Shown: piece after piece, positions 8,673 to 16,976 of the stretch
How positions within the stretch are numbered: position 1 is the first letter of the stretch
Layout of the letters: each line of letters begins with the position of its first letter
Assembly (NCBI GenBank): GCA_004322135.1
Contig: SCSG01000039.1
Coordinates: forward strand, 1-45,745
Length of the DNA: 45,745 bases
DNA from: Burkholderiaceae bacterium
Lineage (GTDB): Bacteria > Pseudomonadota > Gammaproteobacteria > Burkholderiales > Burkholderiaceae_B
Reading direction: 5' to 3'
Made by a program: the position numbers and the translations under genes
Notes under the pieces: generated by a model
What the model was told of the DNA's origin: nothing
The model's database searches: none
Seen by the model: the letters and a program-made list of their open reading frames with translations, nothing else

Positions 8673-9728
8673 TCAGTGTGGTTGGGTGGTCATTGTTTCG
8701 CCGGAATCGAATACCAGGCGATTTTCCGGCCATTGAAGTGCCGCCAGCTTGAACGACGATGGTGCCGCGTTGTGTTTTGCTCTGTCGCGCCAGCGGGCGC
8801 CTACGGAATAGTCGATGCAGAAAACGTTATGGCGTTTGCCATGCCATGCGGTAGCGGGAATGTTTCTGAACAGCTGGCTATAGCGTGGTGCTCGCGAAGG
8901 GTCGCGCAAGATGAGCAGGCGCCAATAGTGTCCGATGACTACCGGTGTGTCTTCATCGTAGTCGTCCCACCAGCTTACCCGGTCCGAGAAGCGCCACCGG
9001 TTGCCGGCAAAAAAAGGCGTCGTTGCCAGTTGTTCCACGCCTGAAGTCAGTACTTTCAATGGGTTGACCATCTGTTGTGTCGCTTCATATTCGGCAATAG
9101 CAAAAAGAAACGGGGGTGGGTTTTTCTCGTCCTCAAGTTGAGCGGCCCACCGCGCTTTTTCTGCCTTGTAACGATTCAGAAGGCCTGAAGTCTGGGCAGT
9201 TGTTTGCGCTTCGTGGTCCCAAAGTTTGAATTGCTCGGTTGCTGATTTGACAGAAGGGACGCTAATGGCAGCGACGGCGGGTTTCGTCCAGGCGGCATGC
9301 ACGATGCGGATATCGTCACGTTTCAGCACGATGGGCAGGGAGTTCAGAAATTCACGTATGGCCGGCCGCTCCCCAGGTTGCGTGCGTTGAAAGGGCGCAT
9401 AGTTCTTAAGATCTGCCTCGTAGCGCTCGTCGAAAAACCAACCAGAACCGTCCTTGATGTCGTTGGTAAGCAGATTGATTTCGTGGTTACCCAAAATGGC
9501 GTACGCATTGCCCTCATCTACCAGGCGCCGCACCAGAGCAATTACCCCTTTGCTATCGGGACCGCGATCAATCAGATCGCCTATGAATACCAATTTGCGA
9601 TGTTCCGGATGTTGCCCATATGCGTCATAACCCAACTGCAGCAATAGGGCCTGCAGCGCGGTAAGCTCACCGTGAATGTCCCCGACGATGTCGAGAGGGT
9701 TGTCTGGTAGCTGTTGGACGAGATGCAT
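8673..9728 (-). CDS. Calcineurin-like metallophosphoesterase
   Basis: A 351-residue serine/threonine protein phosphatase-like enzyme. All N-terminal metal-binding motifs are visible in order: DIVGDIHGE, VFIGDLIDRGPDS and ILGNHEINL, with later histidines in RIVHAAW and VIGHYW. There is no signal peptide, so it is cytoplasmic. The natural substrate (phosphoprotein or dinucleoside polyphosphate) cannot be decided. It reads leftward toward the AT-rich gap at 8230-8672, and no partner gene is evident. Confidence 0.88.
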   Translation of the reverse strand: MHLVQQLPDNPLDIVGDIHGELTALQALLLQLGYDAYGQHPEHRKLVFIGDLIDRGPDSKGVIALVRRLVDEGNAYAILGNHEINLLTNDIKDGSGWFFDERYEADLKNYAPFQRTQPGERPAIREFLNSLPIVLKRDDIRIVHAAWTKPAVAAISVPSVKSATEQFKLWDHEAQTTAQTSGLLNRYKAEKARWAAQLEDEKNPPPFLFAIAEYEATQQMVNPLKVLTSGVEQLATTPFFAGNRWRFSDRVSWWDDYDEDTPVVIGHYWRLLILRDPSRAPRYSQLFRNIPATAWHGKRHNVFCIDYSVGARWRDRAKHNAAPSSFKLAALQWPENRLVFDSGETMTTQPH

Positions 9729-9836
9729 TAGGAAATATCCAAAACTTTGGGCCGTGCTGTGCGTGGTATTGATACACGACGCAAAAAGCGTAAATTTGCA
9801 ACACTTTTTATTTTAAAACAGCCATTTGTTGCGTGG

Positions 9837-10319
9837 TTATCGGCGTAGAGGCAAGAAAACCTTTTGCAGCAGAAGCATCAACGTGGCGTGTTCGGCGTCG
9901 CTTAGTCCCGGAACGCTATCCAGCTTTGCCGTGGCTGCTTGGGCTTTGTCACACAAGTTCGATCCTTTCGGTGTAAGGACCAGAACTTGTGAGCGCTTGT
10001 CCGATGGATTACGCTGACGCGTCAATAAGCCATTGCTTTCCATGCGATCAAGCAGCGTCGCCAGATTGGGTGGCGATATATTGATGGCTTGCCCGAGTCT
10101 TTTCTGGTTGACGTCGGGGTTGCTCTTCACCAGCGCCAGAACGGAAAATTCTGCAGGTTTCAACGAATACTTGGCCAAAAGCTTCTTGATCGAGGGTACC
10201 AGCACGAGGTAGGCCTGCAGGCAGTTGTATCCCAGCATGCGAAGCAGCACGCTCTGATCGATGGCTTTTGCGTCGTCTTGTGGCGCCTTATTTTGGCGCT
10301 TAATCCGGGCGGATGGCAT
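9837..10319 (-). CDS. MarR-family transcriptional regulator
   Basis: A 160-residue winged-helix regulator. The core reads LKPAEFSVLALVKSNPDVNQ, then a recognition helix region (RLGQAINISPPNLATLLDRM) and the wing NPSDKRSQVLVLTPKG, the typical MarR DxRS signature. Its start overlaps the last 20 nt of the acyl-CoA dehydrogenase upstream, so it is probably in one operon with that gene and the crotonase and may sense an acyl-CoA or aromatic ligand. The target operator was not identified. Confidence 0.92.
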   Translation of the reverse strand: MPSARIKRQNKAPQDDAKAIDQSVLLRMLGYNCLQAYLVLVPSIKKLLAKYSLKPAEFSVLALVKSNPDVNQKRLGQAINISPPNLATLLDRMESNGLLTRQRNPSDKRSQVLVLTPKGSNLCDKAQAATAKLDSVPGLSDAEHATLMLLLQKVFLPLRR

Positions 10320-12117
10320 CAGAGATGGCCTTGGCCAGGAAAGCGGTGGGCTTGCCGGAGGCGCTGTTCTTCAGGGTGTTATCGATGACGCGCAAAAGCT
10401 GCTCGGTTTCCGGCAAAATGAAAGAATAGTAATACTCAGCAGTGGCCAGTTTGGCGTCATGAAACGGTGGATCTTTATCGTGGTTTGCCTGTGCGGTATC
10501 GGCCGCCCGCAACCACAGCCAGGCGAACGCGCAATGCCCGACGAGGCGTAGCGTTTCGGTGGCAATTTGGTAGGGTACAACGGGATGGCTTGCCGCCACC
10601 TTGATGATGTTGCTAGTGGCTTTGCGTGTGCGCTGGACAACCTCTTGTGTGGCCTGGGCGTACCCGGCTAGTGCCGCTTCCCGTGGCAGGCTTGCGGTTG
10701 ACTCGATTTCGTTCAAGAGCTCATTGAGACATTGACCACCGTCGCTGACGATCTTGCGCAGGGAAAGGTCGACCGCCTGGATTTCGTTGGTGCCTTCGTA
10801 CACCATGGTGATGCGCGAATCGCGCACGTATTGCTCTATTCCTGTCTCGGCTATGTAGCCATGTCCACCCCAGATCTGCAGCGCCTGGCTTGCACCCTGG
10901 AAGCCTTGCTCCGTCATCATGGATTTGATGATGGGGGTTATGAGGGCGAGTCGCGCCTCGGCTGACTTGCGTGTACGGGGCTCGGGATGGTGGTGGGCGG
11001 TGTCGAGCAGCAGGGCGCTCCAGTAGACGAGCATTCGACCGCCCTCGAGCCAGGTGCGTTGGTTCATGAGCAGGCGCTGCACGGCCGGGTGCGTGATGAT
11101 GGGGTCGGCCGCTTCATTCTTGCGGCTTGCAGGCCGTTCGACAGCGCGCATCTGCAGCCGCTCTTGCGCGTAGGCAAGCGAGTTCTGGTAGGCGACTTCG
11201 GCAATGCCGACACCGTTGACGCCCACGGCAAGGCGTGCGGCGTTCATCATGACGAACATGGCCGCCAGGCCGCGATGGGGTTCGCCAACCAGCCAACCCG
11301 TAGCATCATCGAACTGCATGCTGCAGGTTGGACTGCCGTGGATGCCCATTTTGTGCTCAATCCCGGTGCAGGTGACGGTATTGCGGGTTTCGGGAGTGCC
11401 GTCGCCGGGCAGGAATTTTGGAACGATAAAGAGCGAAATACCCTTGCTTCCTTTTGGCGCATCGGGCAGGCGGGCAAGGACAAGGTGGACGATATTTTCA
11501 GTAATATCCTGTTCGCCGCCCGAAATAAAAATCTTGTTGCCGCTGATTTTGCAAGAGCCATCCGCCTGGGGTACGGCCTTGCTGCGCAGCAGTCCCAAAT
11601 CACTTCCGGCATTGGATTCGGTCAGACACATGGTGGCCAGCCATCTGCCGCTGACGATTTCAGGCAGGTAGCGCTCTTTGATTTCGGCCGACGCGTGTTG
11701 ATACAGACACGCGTATGCACCATGCAGCAACCCGGGGAACATGGTCCAGGCGGTATTGGTCGCGCCAAGCATTTCGTACAAAACGCTGTCAAGGATTTGC
11801 GGCAGGCCCTGTCCACCATACTGTGGGTCGCGGGCGAGCGCAGGCCAGCCGGCATCACAAAATTGTTTATAGGCTGTGGCAAAACCAGTTGGCGTAGTAA
11901 CGACGCCATCGTGGAAACGCGCACCTTCGCGGTCGCCCACGGCGTTCAGGGGGAGGAGGATTTCGCTGGCGAAACGGCCCGCCTGTTCGACAACCTGGGA
12001 CATAAGGTCGTTGTCGACTTCGGCGAAAGCGGGGATGGCGTTCAGCGTTTTGGAGGCATTCAGCAGGGCTGTCAGTACGAACTGAATGTCTTTGAGCGGC
12101 GGTTGGTAGGTAAACAC
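10300..12117 (-). CDS. Acyl-CoA dehydrogenase, DmdC-like long form
   Basis: FAD-dependent acyl-CoA dehydrogenase of the about 600-residue class (DmdC/3-methylmercaptopropionyl-CoA dehydrogenase-like). Motifs: MCLTESNAGSDLG, KIFISGGEQD, GHGYIAETGIEQYVRD, and MVYEGTNEIQAVDL with the predicted catalytic glutamate, then an extra C-terminal domain. The start is set at GTG 12115-12117 because the protein then opens FTYQPPLKDIQFVL, colinear with the paralogue at 38700; the alternative ATG at 12174 would overlap the crotonase. No clear ribosome-binding site is visible. It is co-directional with the crotonase (10-bp gap) and MarR. The substrate chain is unknown. Confidence 0.92.
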   Translation of the reverse strand: MFTYQPPLKDIQFVLTALLNASKTLNAIPAFAEVDNDLMSQVVEQAGRFASEILLPLNAVGDREGARFHDGVVTTPTGFATAYKQFCDAGWPALARDPQYGGQGLPQILDSVLYEMLGATNTAWTMFPGLLHGAYACLYQHASAEIKERYLPEIVSGRWLATMCLTESNAGSDLGLLRSKAVPQADGSCKISGNKIFISGGEQDITENIVHLVLARLPDAPKGSKGISLFIVPKFLPGDGTPETRNTVTCTGIEHKMGIHGSPTCSMQFDDATGWLVGEPHRGLAAMFVMMNAARLAVGVNGVGIAEVAYQNSLAYAQERLQMRAVERPASRKNEAADPIITHPAVQRLLMNQRTWLEGGRMLVYWSALLLDTAHHHPEPRTRKSAEARLALITPIIKSMMTEQGFQGASQALQIWGGHGYIAETGIEQYVRDSRITMVYEGTNEIQAVDLSLRKIVSDGGQCLNELLNEIESTASLPREAALAGYAQATQEVVQRTRKATSNIIKVAASHPVVPYQIATETLRLVGHCAFAWLWLRAADTAQANHDKDPPFHDAKLATAEYYYSFILPETEQLLRVIDNTLKNSASGKPTAFLAKAISDAIRPD

Positions 12118-12127
12118 GGCTGGCGGC

Positions 12128-12913
12128 TTATGATTTGAGCTGAACCTTGTTCTTGCCCTGCAGGAACTGGGCAAGGAGGTTCAGCGTTGCGGGATCCGTT
12201 TGCGCCACGGCGGCCATCAACGCCTCGGTTGCGAGGCCATCCTGTATGGATTGGTCGGCGATGCGTGGCAGCAGGTGCATGACGCCATAATTGGTCATTG
12301 CGGCATTGCTGGCTATGCTTTCGGCCAGTTCCATCGCCTTGTCCAGGCCTTCGCCATTACCGACACAGTATTGCGAAATGCCTATCTGGTGGCCTTCCTG
12401 GGCGTTAAGGACGCGGCCTGTAAGCATTAGGTCGGACATGCGCGCGACGCCTATCAGGCGCGAAATGCGGACGGATCCGCCGCCGCCCACAAAAAGGCCC
12501 CGTTTGCCTTCCGGCAAGGCATAAAAGGCAGATGCTTCCGCCACACGAACATGTGTTGCGGCGGCAAGTTCAAGGCCTCCACCCACCACGGCGCCGTGCA
12601 GGACGGCAACGACGGGTGCGTGGCCAAACTGGATGTGCTCGAAGGCAGTATGCCATGCACGGGAATGGAACACGGATTGCGGTACCGTCTTGGCACTGAT
12701 TTCCGAAAGATCCAGGCCGGCACAAAAATGGTCGCCCTCGCCGTGCAACACAATGGCCTTGACTGATTCGGGCATGTTTTCGAAGCAGGCCCCGATTGCC
12801 CTGACCAACTCTTCGTTTATGGCGTTGCGCTTATTGGGGCGGGTGATTTTTACCTGAGCGATAGAGCCCACTTGCTTGACGGATAAAAGGTGGGAATAGT
12901 CTGTTTGACTCAT
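12128..12913 (-). CDS. Enoyl-CoA hydratase/isomerase (crotonase) family
   Basis: A crotonase-fold protein of 261 aa. The oxyanion-hole segments are GEGDHFCAGLDLSEI and HGAVVGGGLELAAA. The equivalent catalytic region reads ALPEGKRGLFVGGGGSVRI, in which a glutamate is kept. It lies immediately upstream of the acyl-CoA dehydrogenase and MarR genes, suggesting a small beta-oxidation-type operon. A GTG start five codons earlier (12928) is possible. Hydratase versus isomerase cannot be separated by eye. Confidence 0.9.
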   Translation of the reverse strand: MSQTDYSHLLSVKQVGSIAQVKITRPNKRNAINEELVRAIGACFENMPESVKAIVLHGEGDHFCAGLDLSEISAKTVPQSVFHSRAWHTAFEHIQFGHAPVVAVLHGAVVGGGLELAAATHVRVAEASAFYALPEGKRGLFVGGGGSVRISRLIGVARMSDLMLTGRVLNAQEGHQIGISQYCVGNGEGLDKAMELAESIASNAAMTNYGVMHLLPRIADQSIQDGLATEALMAAVAQTDPATLNLLAQFLQGKNKVQLKS

Positions 12914-13037
12914 GGCGGATGGGCTCACGAAAGTAAAATGAACGAGATGGTTGGTGGTGTAGGTTTTAGTTATATAACATAACGATTATTAATTATAAAT
13001 AAAAAGCCGGCTAAAAGGGGAAATTTATAGTTGAAAA

Positions 13038-13334
13038 TTACAGGAAGAGGCTTTCTGCGGGAGCCATCGCGTGCGCCATAGTCCTTTCGGTTGGCGCGTG
13101 GGCGCCGAGGCGATAGTGGCTGCCGACCATGCACTTCGATACCCAACCTTCGCGTTCGAGTGTTTGCAGGATTCTCGCTGTTGTGCCCTTCGAAAGGCCA
13201 CACGCACGCTGTATTTGCAGGAAGCCGAGGTTCTCGTTGCGGCTGAGAAGGGCAAGTACTTGCAACCCGCGCGCCAGGGGCTGGATTGCGGACCCGGTTG
13301 TTTCCTGGTCCGCTTTTCGGGTGGCCGCGCACAT
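13038..13334 (-). CDS. Truncated IclR-type regulator (DNA-binding domain only)
   Basis: A 98-residue protein with an IclR-like winged helix: IQPLARGLQVLALLSRNENL, then LQIQRACGLSKGTTARILQTLEREGWV and a wing ending GSHYRLG. IclR proteins are about 250 aa and carry a C-terminal ligand domain, which is absent here; after about 20 further residues the frame stops in AT-rich sequence. It may be a decayed regulator or a stand-alone DNA-binding remnant. It starts 55 bp past the mnmE stop and reads toward the crotonase operon. Confidence 0.6.
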   Translation of the reverse strand: MCAATRKADQETTGSAIQPLARGLQVLALLSRNENLGFLQIQRACGLSKGTTARILQTLEREGWVSKCMVGSHYRLGAHAPTERTMAHAMAPAESLFL

Positions 13335-13389
13335 TGTGGCGGCTTGTGGGTCCGGATATTGCTTGATTGGCGCAGTCGATGAGGACGAT

Positions 13390-14868
13390 CTACTTCCCGA
13401 TGCAGAAGCTGGAGAATATTTCACCGAGCAGGTCGTCGCTGGTGAATTGGCCGGTAATGGCGCATAGCTCGTTGTGCGCAAGGCGCAGTTCTTCGGCGAA
13501 GAGATCCAGGACAAGATCGCCGTGGCTGGCGTGTTCCGCTGCAAGGTCCAGGTGCTGGGTTGTGTGGTTCAACGCCTGCAAATGGCGTTCGCGGGCGAGC
13601 CAGGGTGATTCCGAGCTGGGGCTCCAGCCGGCGATATCCAGCAGTCGTTCGCGCAGGTCGTCCAGTCCCGCACCGGTCTTGGCTGAAATGGCCAGTGTGT
13701 ATTCAGTGCGCGCGTCGTCGGACTTAGAACGTTCTGTGGGGCCGTCCGCAACGGGTGGGAAAGTTTCAACTGCGTTGATTTTGCCAGCCGCGTCTGCGGC
13801 GGCTTTAGAATCTGGCTCCGGCGCTGTGCTTGAAGCGGCATCAGCAAGCAGGTCGATTTTGTTGAGCACCTTCAGAATGGGCGTGTGGGCCGGCAGACGT
13901 TGCGTGATCGCGGAATCGAGGGTGTCGTCGTGTGCGCGTACGTCCTGCAGGTGGATGATGACGTCGGCTTTTTCGATTTCCTCCCAGCTGCGAGCAATAC
14001 CGATGCTTTCAATGGTGTCGTCGGTATCACGCAGGCCGGCGGTATCAATGATGTGTATGGGTACGCCTTGTATGTGAATTTGACGCGTCACTTTGTCGCG
14101 AGTCGTGCCGGCCATGGGGGTTACGATGGCGGCGTCCTCACCGACCAGGGCGTTGAGCAGGCTGGATTTGCCCACATTGGGCTGGCCGGCCAGAACGACT
14201 TGCAGGCCTTCTCGCAGAATAAGGCCTTGTCCGGCCTGTCGAACCAGGTTCGACAAGTCACTGCGCAGTTGTGACAGCGTGGCCTGCGCCTGGTATTTTT
14301 CCAGGAAGTCGATTTCTTCCTCGGGGAAATTCAAGGTGGCTTCGACCAGCATGCGCAGATGGACGATATGGTCAGCCAGTGTGTTCACACGATTCGAAAA
14401 TTCTCCACTGAGTGAGGCCATGGCGCTGCGGGCGGCCGCCTCCGAAGAGGCGTCGATCAGGTCGGCGACGGCCTCGGCCTGAGCCAGATCCATGCGCTCG
14501 TTGAGAAACGCGCGCCGAGTGAATTCGCCGGGTTCGGCAAGACGCAACTCGAAATCCTGCCCCGCGTCCAGGCAGCGTTTGAGCAAGCGGCGCAGTACCA
14601 TCGGCCCGCCGTGTCCCTGCAGCTCGAGCACGTCTTCACCCGTGTAGGATTGCGGTGCCTTGAAGTAGATGGCGATACCGGCATCAATGGCGATGCCGTT
14701 GGCGTCGTTGAAGGGTAGGTAGTGTGCGTGCCGCGGCTTCAGCGGCGCAGCAAACAGTTGTTGCATGAGGCCCGTCAGGTCGGCCCCCGAAATGCGGATG
14801 ACGCCGATGCCGCTGCGCCCGGGGGCCGTAGCAATGGCAACGATCGGCTGGTGCGAAAAAGAGGTCAT
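13390..14868 (-). CDS. mnmE: tRNA modification GTPase MnmE
   Basis: MnmE (TrmE) works with MnmG to modify the wobble uridine in tRNA. The N-terminal tetrahydrofolate-binding domain opens [20 protein letters not shown], with [20 protein letters not shown]. The embedded G domain has G1 [13 protein letters not shown]2 [10 protein letters not shown]3 DTAGLRDT and G4 NKID. The protein ends in the diagnostic FCIGK, which carries the catalytic cysteine. At 492 aa it is longer than usual (about 450): an Ala/Ser/Asp-rich insertion of about 35-40 residues sits between G4 and the G5 motif ISAKTG. The neighbouring yidC cluster fits the usual order, although two genes intervene. Confidence 0.97.
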   Translation of the reverse strand: MTSFSHQPIVAIATAPGRSGIGVIRISGADLTGLMQQLFAAPLKPRHAHYLPFNDANGIAIDAGIAIYFKAPQSYTGEDVLELQGHGGPMVLRRLLKRCLDAGQDFELRLAEPGEFTRRAFLNERMDLAQAEAVADLIDASSEAAARSAMASLSGEFSNRVNTLADHIVHLRMLVEATLNFPEEEIDFLEKYQAQATLSQLRSDLSNLVRQAGQGLILREGLQVVLAGQPNVGKSSLLNALVGEDAAIVTPMAGTTRDKVTRQIHIQGVPIHIIDTAGLRDTDDTIESIGIARSWEEIEKADVIIHLQDVRAHDDTLDSAITQRLPAHTPILKVLNKIDLLADAASSTAPEPDSKAAADAAGKINAVETFPPVADGPTERSKSDDARTEYTLAISAKTGAGLDDLRERLLDIAGWSPSSESPWLARERHLQALNHTTQHLDLAAEHASHGDLVLDLFAEELRLAHNELCAITGQFTSDDLLGEIFSSFCIGK

Positions 14869-15058
14869 GGCTGTTACGGATCGGGGTGGTTGGCGATTGG
14901 GGGCGCGACGGGCATTCTGCAGATTTGGCGGGTGGGCCTGGTGTCGTGGGCTGCACGGCTATTGTAGAGGGCCTGGTGGTCGTTGCGCAGATCCCCTTGG
15001 CGTAACGGCCAGGGGGCGATTAACATACCGACTCCCAGGCAATTTTCCAGGAGTGGCC

Positions 15059-15355
15059 ATGCCTTACATGATTGATACGCAGGATAAACAAAATACGCAG
15101 GCGCTGCGCAAGTCGCTACGCGACAATCACTTGAATTATCTGAAACAGAACCAGAGCCTGCTGCTGGCGTGTGGGGCAAAGCTTGCCGAAGACGGCGTTA
15201 CCGGCCTGGGCAGCTTTTATATTGTTGACGTGGACACGCGCGAAGAGGCTGAGCAATTCATCAACTCGGATCCTTACATGAAAGGAGGGTTGTTCGAAGG
15301 TGTCAGTGTGGTTCGCTGGCGTAAATCCTATCTTGATGGAAAAAGCTATTTGTAG
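15059..15355 (+). CDS. YciI-like protein
   Basis: A 98-residue protein of the YciI/YCII-related family, small alpha-beta dimers of unclear function. The sequence MPYMIDTQDKQNTQALRKSL begins it, and the end DVDTREEAEQFINSDPYMKGGLFEGVSVVRWRKSY, read in parts, is typical of the family (the EAEQFINSDPY segment is most telling). ATG 15059 has a good AGGAG ribosome-binding site; earlier in-frame starts overlap the mnmE 5' end and are rejected. It is transcribed opposite to its neighbours mnmE and catalase. Confidence 0.85.
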   Translation: MPYMIDTQDKQNTQALRKSLRDNHLNYLKQNQSLLLACGAKLAEDGVTGLGSFYIVDVDTREEAEQFINSDPYMKGGLFEGVSVVRWRKSYLDGKSYL

Positions 15356-15410
15356 AACGCCCAAAGGGCGAGGGCCGGCCAGGTGGCGCGGCCGTGAAAG
15401 TGGGGGTTTT

Positions 15411-15453
15411 TGCAAAAGCGGCTCCGACAGCCGAGGATGCCGTCGGGGCCGCT
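15411..15453 (-). terminator. Probable terminator after the catalase gene
   Basis: A long imperfect inverted repeat (arms 15417-15431 and 15439-15453, with two wobble pairs or mismatches) lies 15 bp beyond the catalase stop. On the minus strand it is followed by TTTTGCAAAAA. The T-run is short, so termination strength is uncertain. Confidence 0.5.
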
Positions 15454-15467
15454 GAAGTACAGAGTAC

Positions 15468-16901
15468 TTAGCCTTGTGCCTTGATGGCCGCGGCAACACC
15501 CGCGCCATAGGCTAAATCGGCCTTCGAGCAGTGCTCAATATGCTTGGCCTGAACCGCCTGGGTAACACCGGAGATGGCGCGGGCGGTGTTATCGAAAAGG
15601 GCCTGCTTCTGTTTGGCGTTCATCAATCGGAACAAGTTGCCCGCTTGCGAGAAGTAGTCTTCGTCGACCCGATGGTCCCAGTGATCGGCGGCCCCATCCA
15701 GGGGTAGTGGTGGTTCGCGGAATTCCGGCTGCTCTTCCCACTCGCCCTGCGCGTTAGGCTGGTTTCCGGTAATGCCGCCATAGTTGCCGTCCGTACGCAT
15801 GGCGCCGTCCCGGTGATAGCTGTGTACCGGGCATTGGGCTGCGTTGACAGGGATCTGATGGTGGTTGACGCCCAGGCGGTAACGCTGCGCGTCGCCGTAT
15901 GAAAACAGGCGCGCTTGCAGCATTTTGTCTGGTGAAAAACCGATGCCCGGGACCACGTTGGCGGGTGTGAATGCTGCTTGCTCAACTTCGGCGAAATAAT
16001 TTTCGGGGTTGCGGTTCAGTTCCAGAGTGCCTACTTCGATAAGGGGGTAGTCTGCGTGCGGCCAGACTTTGGTCAGGTCGAACGGGTTCAGGTGGTACGT
16101 GCCGGCGTCGGTCTCAGGCATGATTTGAACGTACAGCGTCCAGCGTGGGAAGTCTTTCCGTTCAATGGCGTCGTACAGATCGGCCAGAGAGCTTTCACGG
16201 TCGTTGGCGATAATGGCGCCAGCCTCGGTGTCAGTCAGGTTCTTGATGCCTTGTTGGGTTTTGAACGTGAATTTGACCCAGCAACGCTTGTTGTTGCCGT
16301 TGATGAAACTGAAGGTATGGCTACCGAAAAGGTGCATATTACGGTAGCCGGCCGGAATGCCACGGTCGCTCATGACGATGGTGATCTGATGCAGGGCTTC
16401 GGGCAGGCCGGTCCAGAATTCCCAGTTGTTCTGGGCACTGCGCCTGCCGGTGCGTGCGTCGCGCTTGACGGCGTGGTTCAAGTCGGGGAACTTGAGCGGA
16501 TCGCGCATGAAGAAAACGGGCGTATTGTTGCCCACGAGATCCCAATTGCCTTCTTCGGTGTAGAACTTGATGGCTACGCCGCGAATGTCGCGTTCGGCGT
16601 CGGCGGCGCCGCGTTCGCCGGCAACCGTTGAAAAGCGGGCGAACACAGGGGTCGTTTTGCCGACTTCTGAAAAGATTCGCGCACGCGTGTGCTGGGAAAT
16701 ATCGTGTGTAACCGTGAAAATGCCGTGGGCGCCAGCGCCCTTGGCGTGCATACGGCGCTCGGGGATCACCTCGCGGTCGAAGTGAGCCAGCTTTTCGATG
16801 AGCCAGACGTCCTGAAGCAGCGCAGGGCCGCGCGGGCCCGCTGTGGCAGTATTCTGGTTGTCAACAACGGGCGCGCCGGCGACAGTCGTAAGTTTTTTCA
16901 T
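15468..16901 (-). CDS. katA: Haem catalase (small-subunit type)
   Basis: Monofunctional catalase that breaks hydrogen peroxide into water and oxygen. The distal histidine lies in [12 protein letters not shown] (about His52); [23 protein letters not shown], read in parts, carries the conserved asparagine and haem-pocket residues; the proximal haem tyrosine is in [14 protein letters not shown]. At 477 aa it belongs to the small-subunit (clade 3-like) catalases. There is no signal peptide, so it is cytoplasmic. It lies between yidC and mnmE, which are usually closer together, and reads in the same direction as both. No OxyR site was identified. Confidence 0.95.
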   Translation of the reverse strand: MKKLTTVAGAPVVDNQNTATAGPRGPALLQDVWLIEKLAHFDREVIPERRMHAKGAGAHGIFTVTHDISQHTRARIFSEVGKTTPVFARFSTVAGERGAADAERDIRGVAIKFYTEEGNWDLVGNNTPVFFMRDPLKFPDLNHAVKRDARTGRRSAQNNWEFWTGLPEALHQITIVMSDRGIPAGYRNMHLFGSHTFSFINGNNKRCWVKFTFKTQQGIKNLTDTEAGAIIANDRESSLADLYDAIERKDFPRWTLYVQIMPETDAGTYHLNPFDLTKVWPHADYPLIEVGTLELNRNPENYFAEVEQAAFTPANVVPGIGFSPDKMLQARLFSYGDAQRYRLGVNHHQIPVNAAQCPVHSYHRDGAMRTDGNYGGITGNQPNAQGEWEEQPEFREPPLPLDGAADHWDHRVDEDYFSQAGNLFRLMNAKQKQALFDNTARAISGVTQAVQAKHIEHCSKADLAYGAGVAAAIKAQG

Positions 16902-16976
16902 GGCTATCCTCTTACAGGTTGTGAAACGGGAAGGAGGGTTGCCGTGGTCGGTCGTACGCGCCTGTTGCCTGTGCCG

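Noticed and set aside
8239-8733. A 164-codon minus-strand open frame across the AT-rich gap
   Set aside because: No recognisable family, odd composition, no ribosome-binding site, and it overlaps the end of the phosphoesterase gene and both DnaA boxes.
10987-12138. A 383-codon frame antisense to the acyl-CoA dehydrogenase
   Set aside because: A shadow frame; the acyl-CoA dehydrogenase on the other strand is well supported by motifs.
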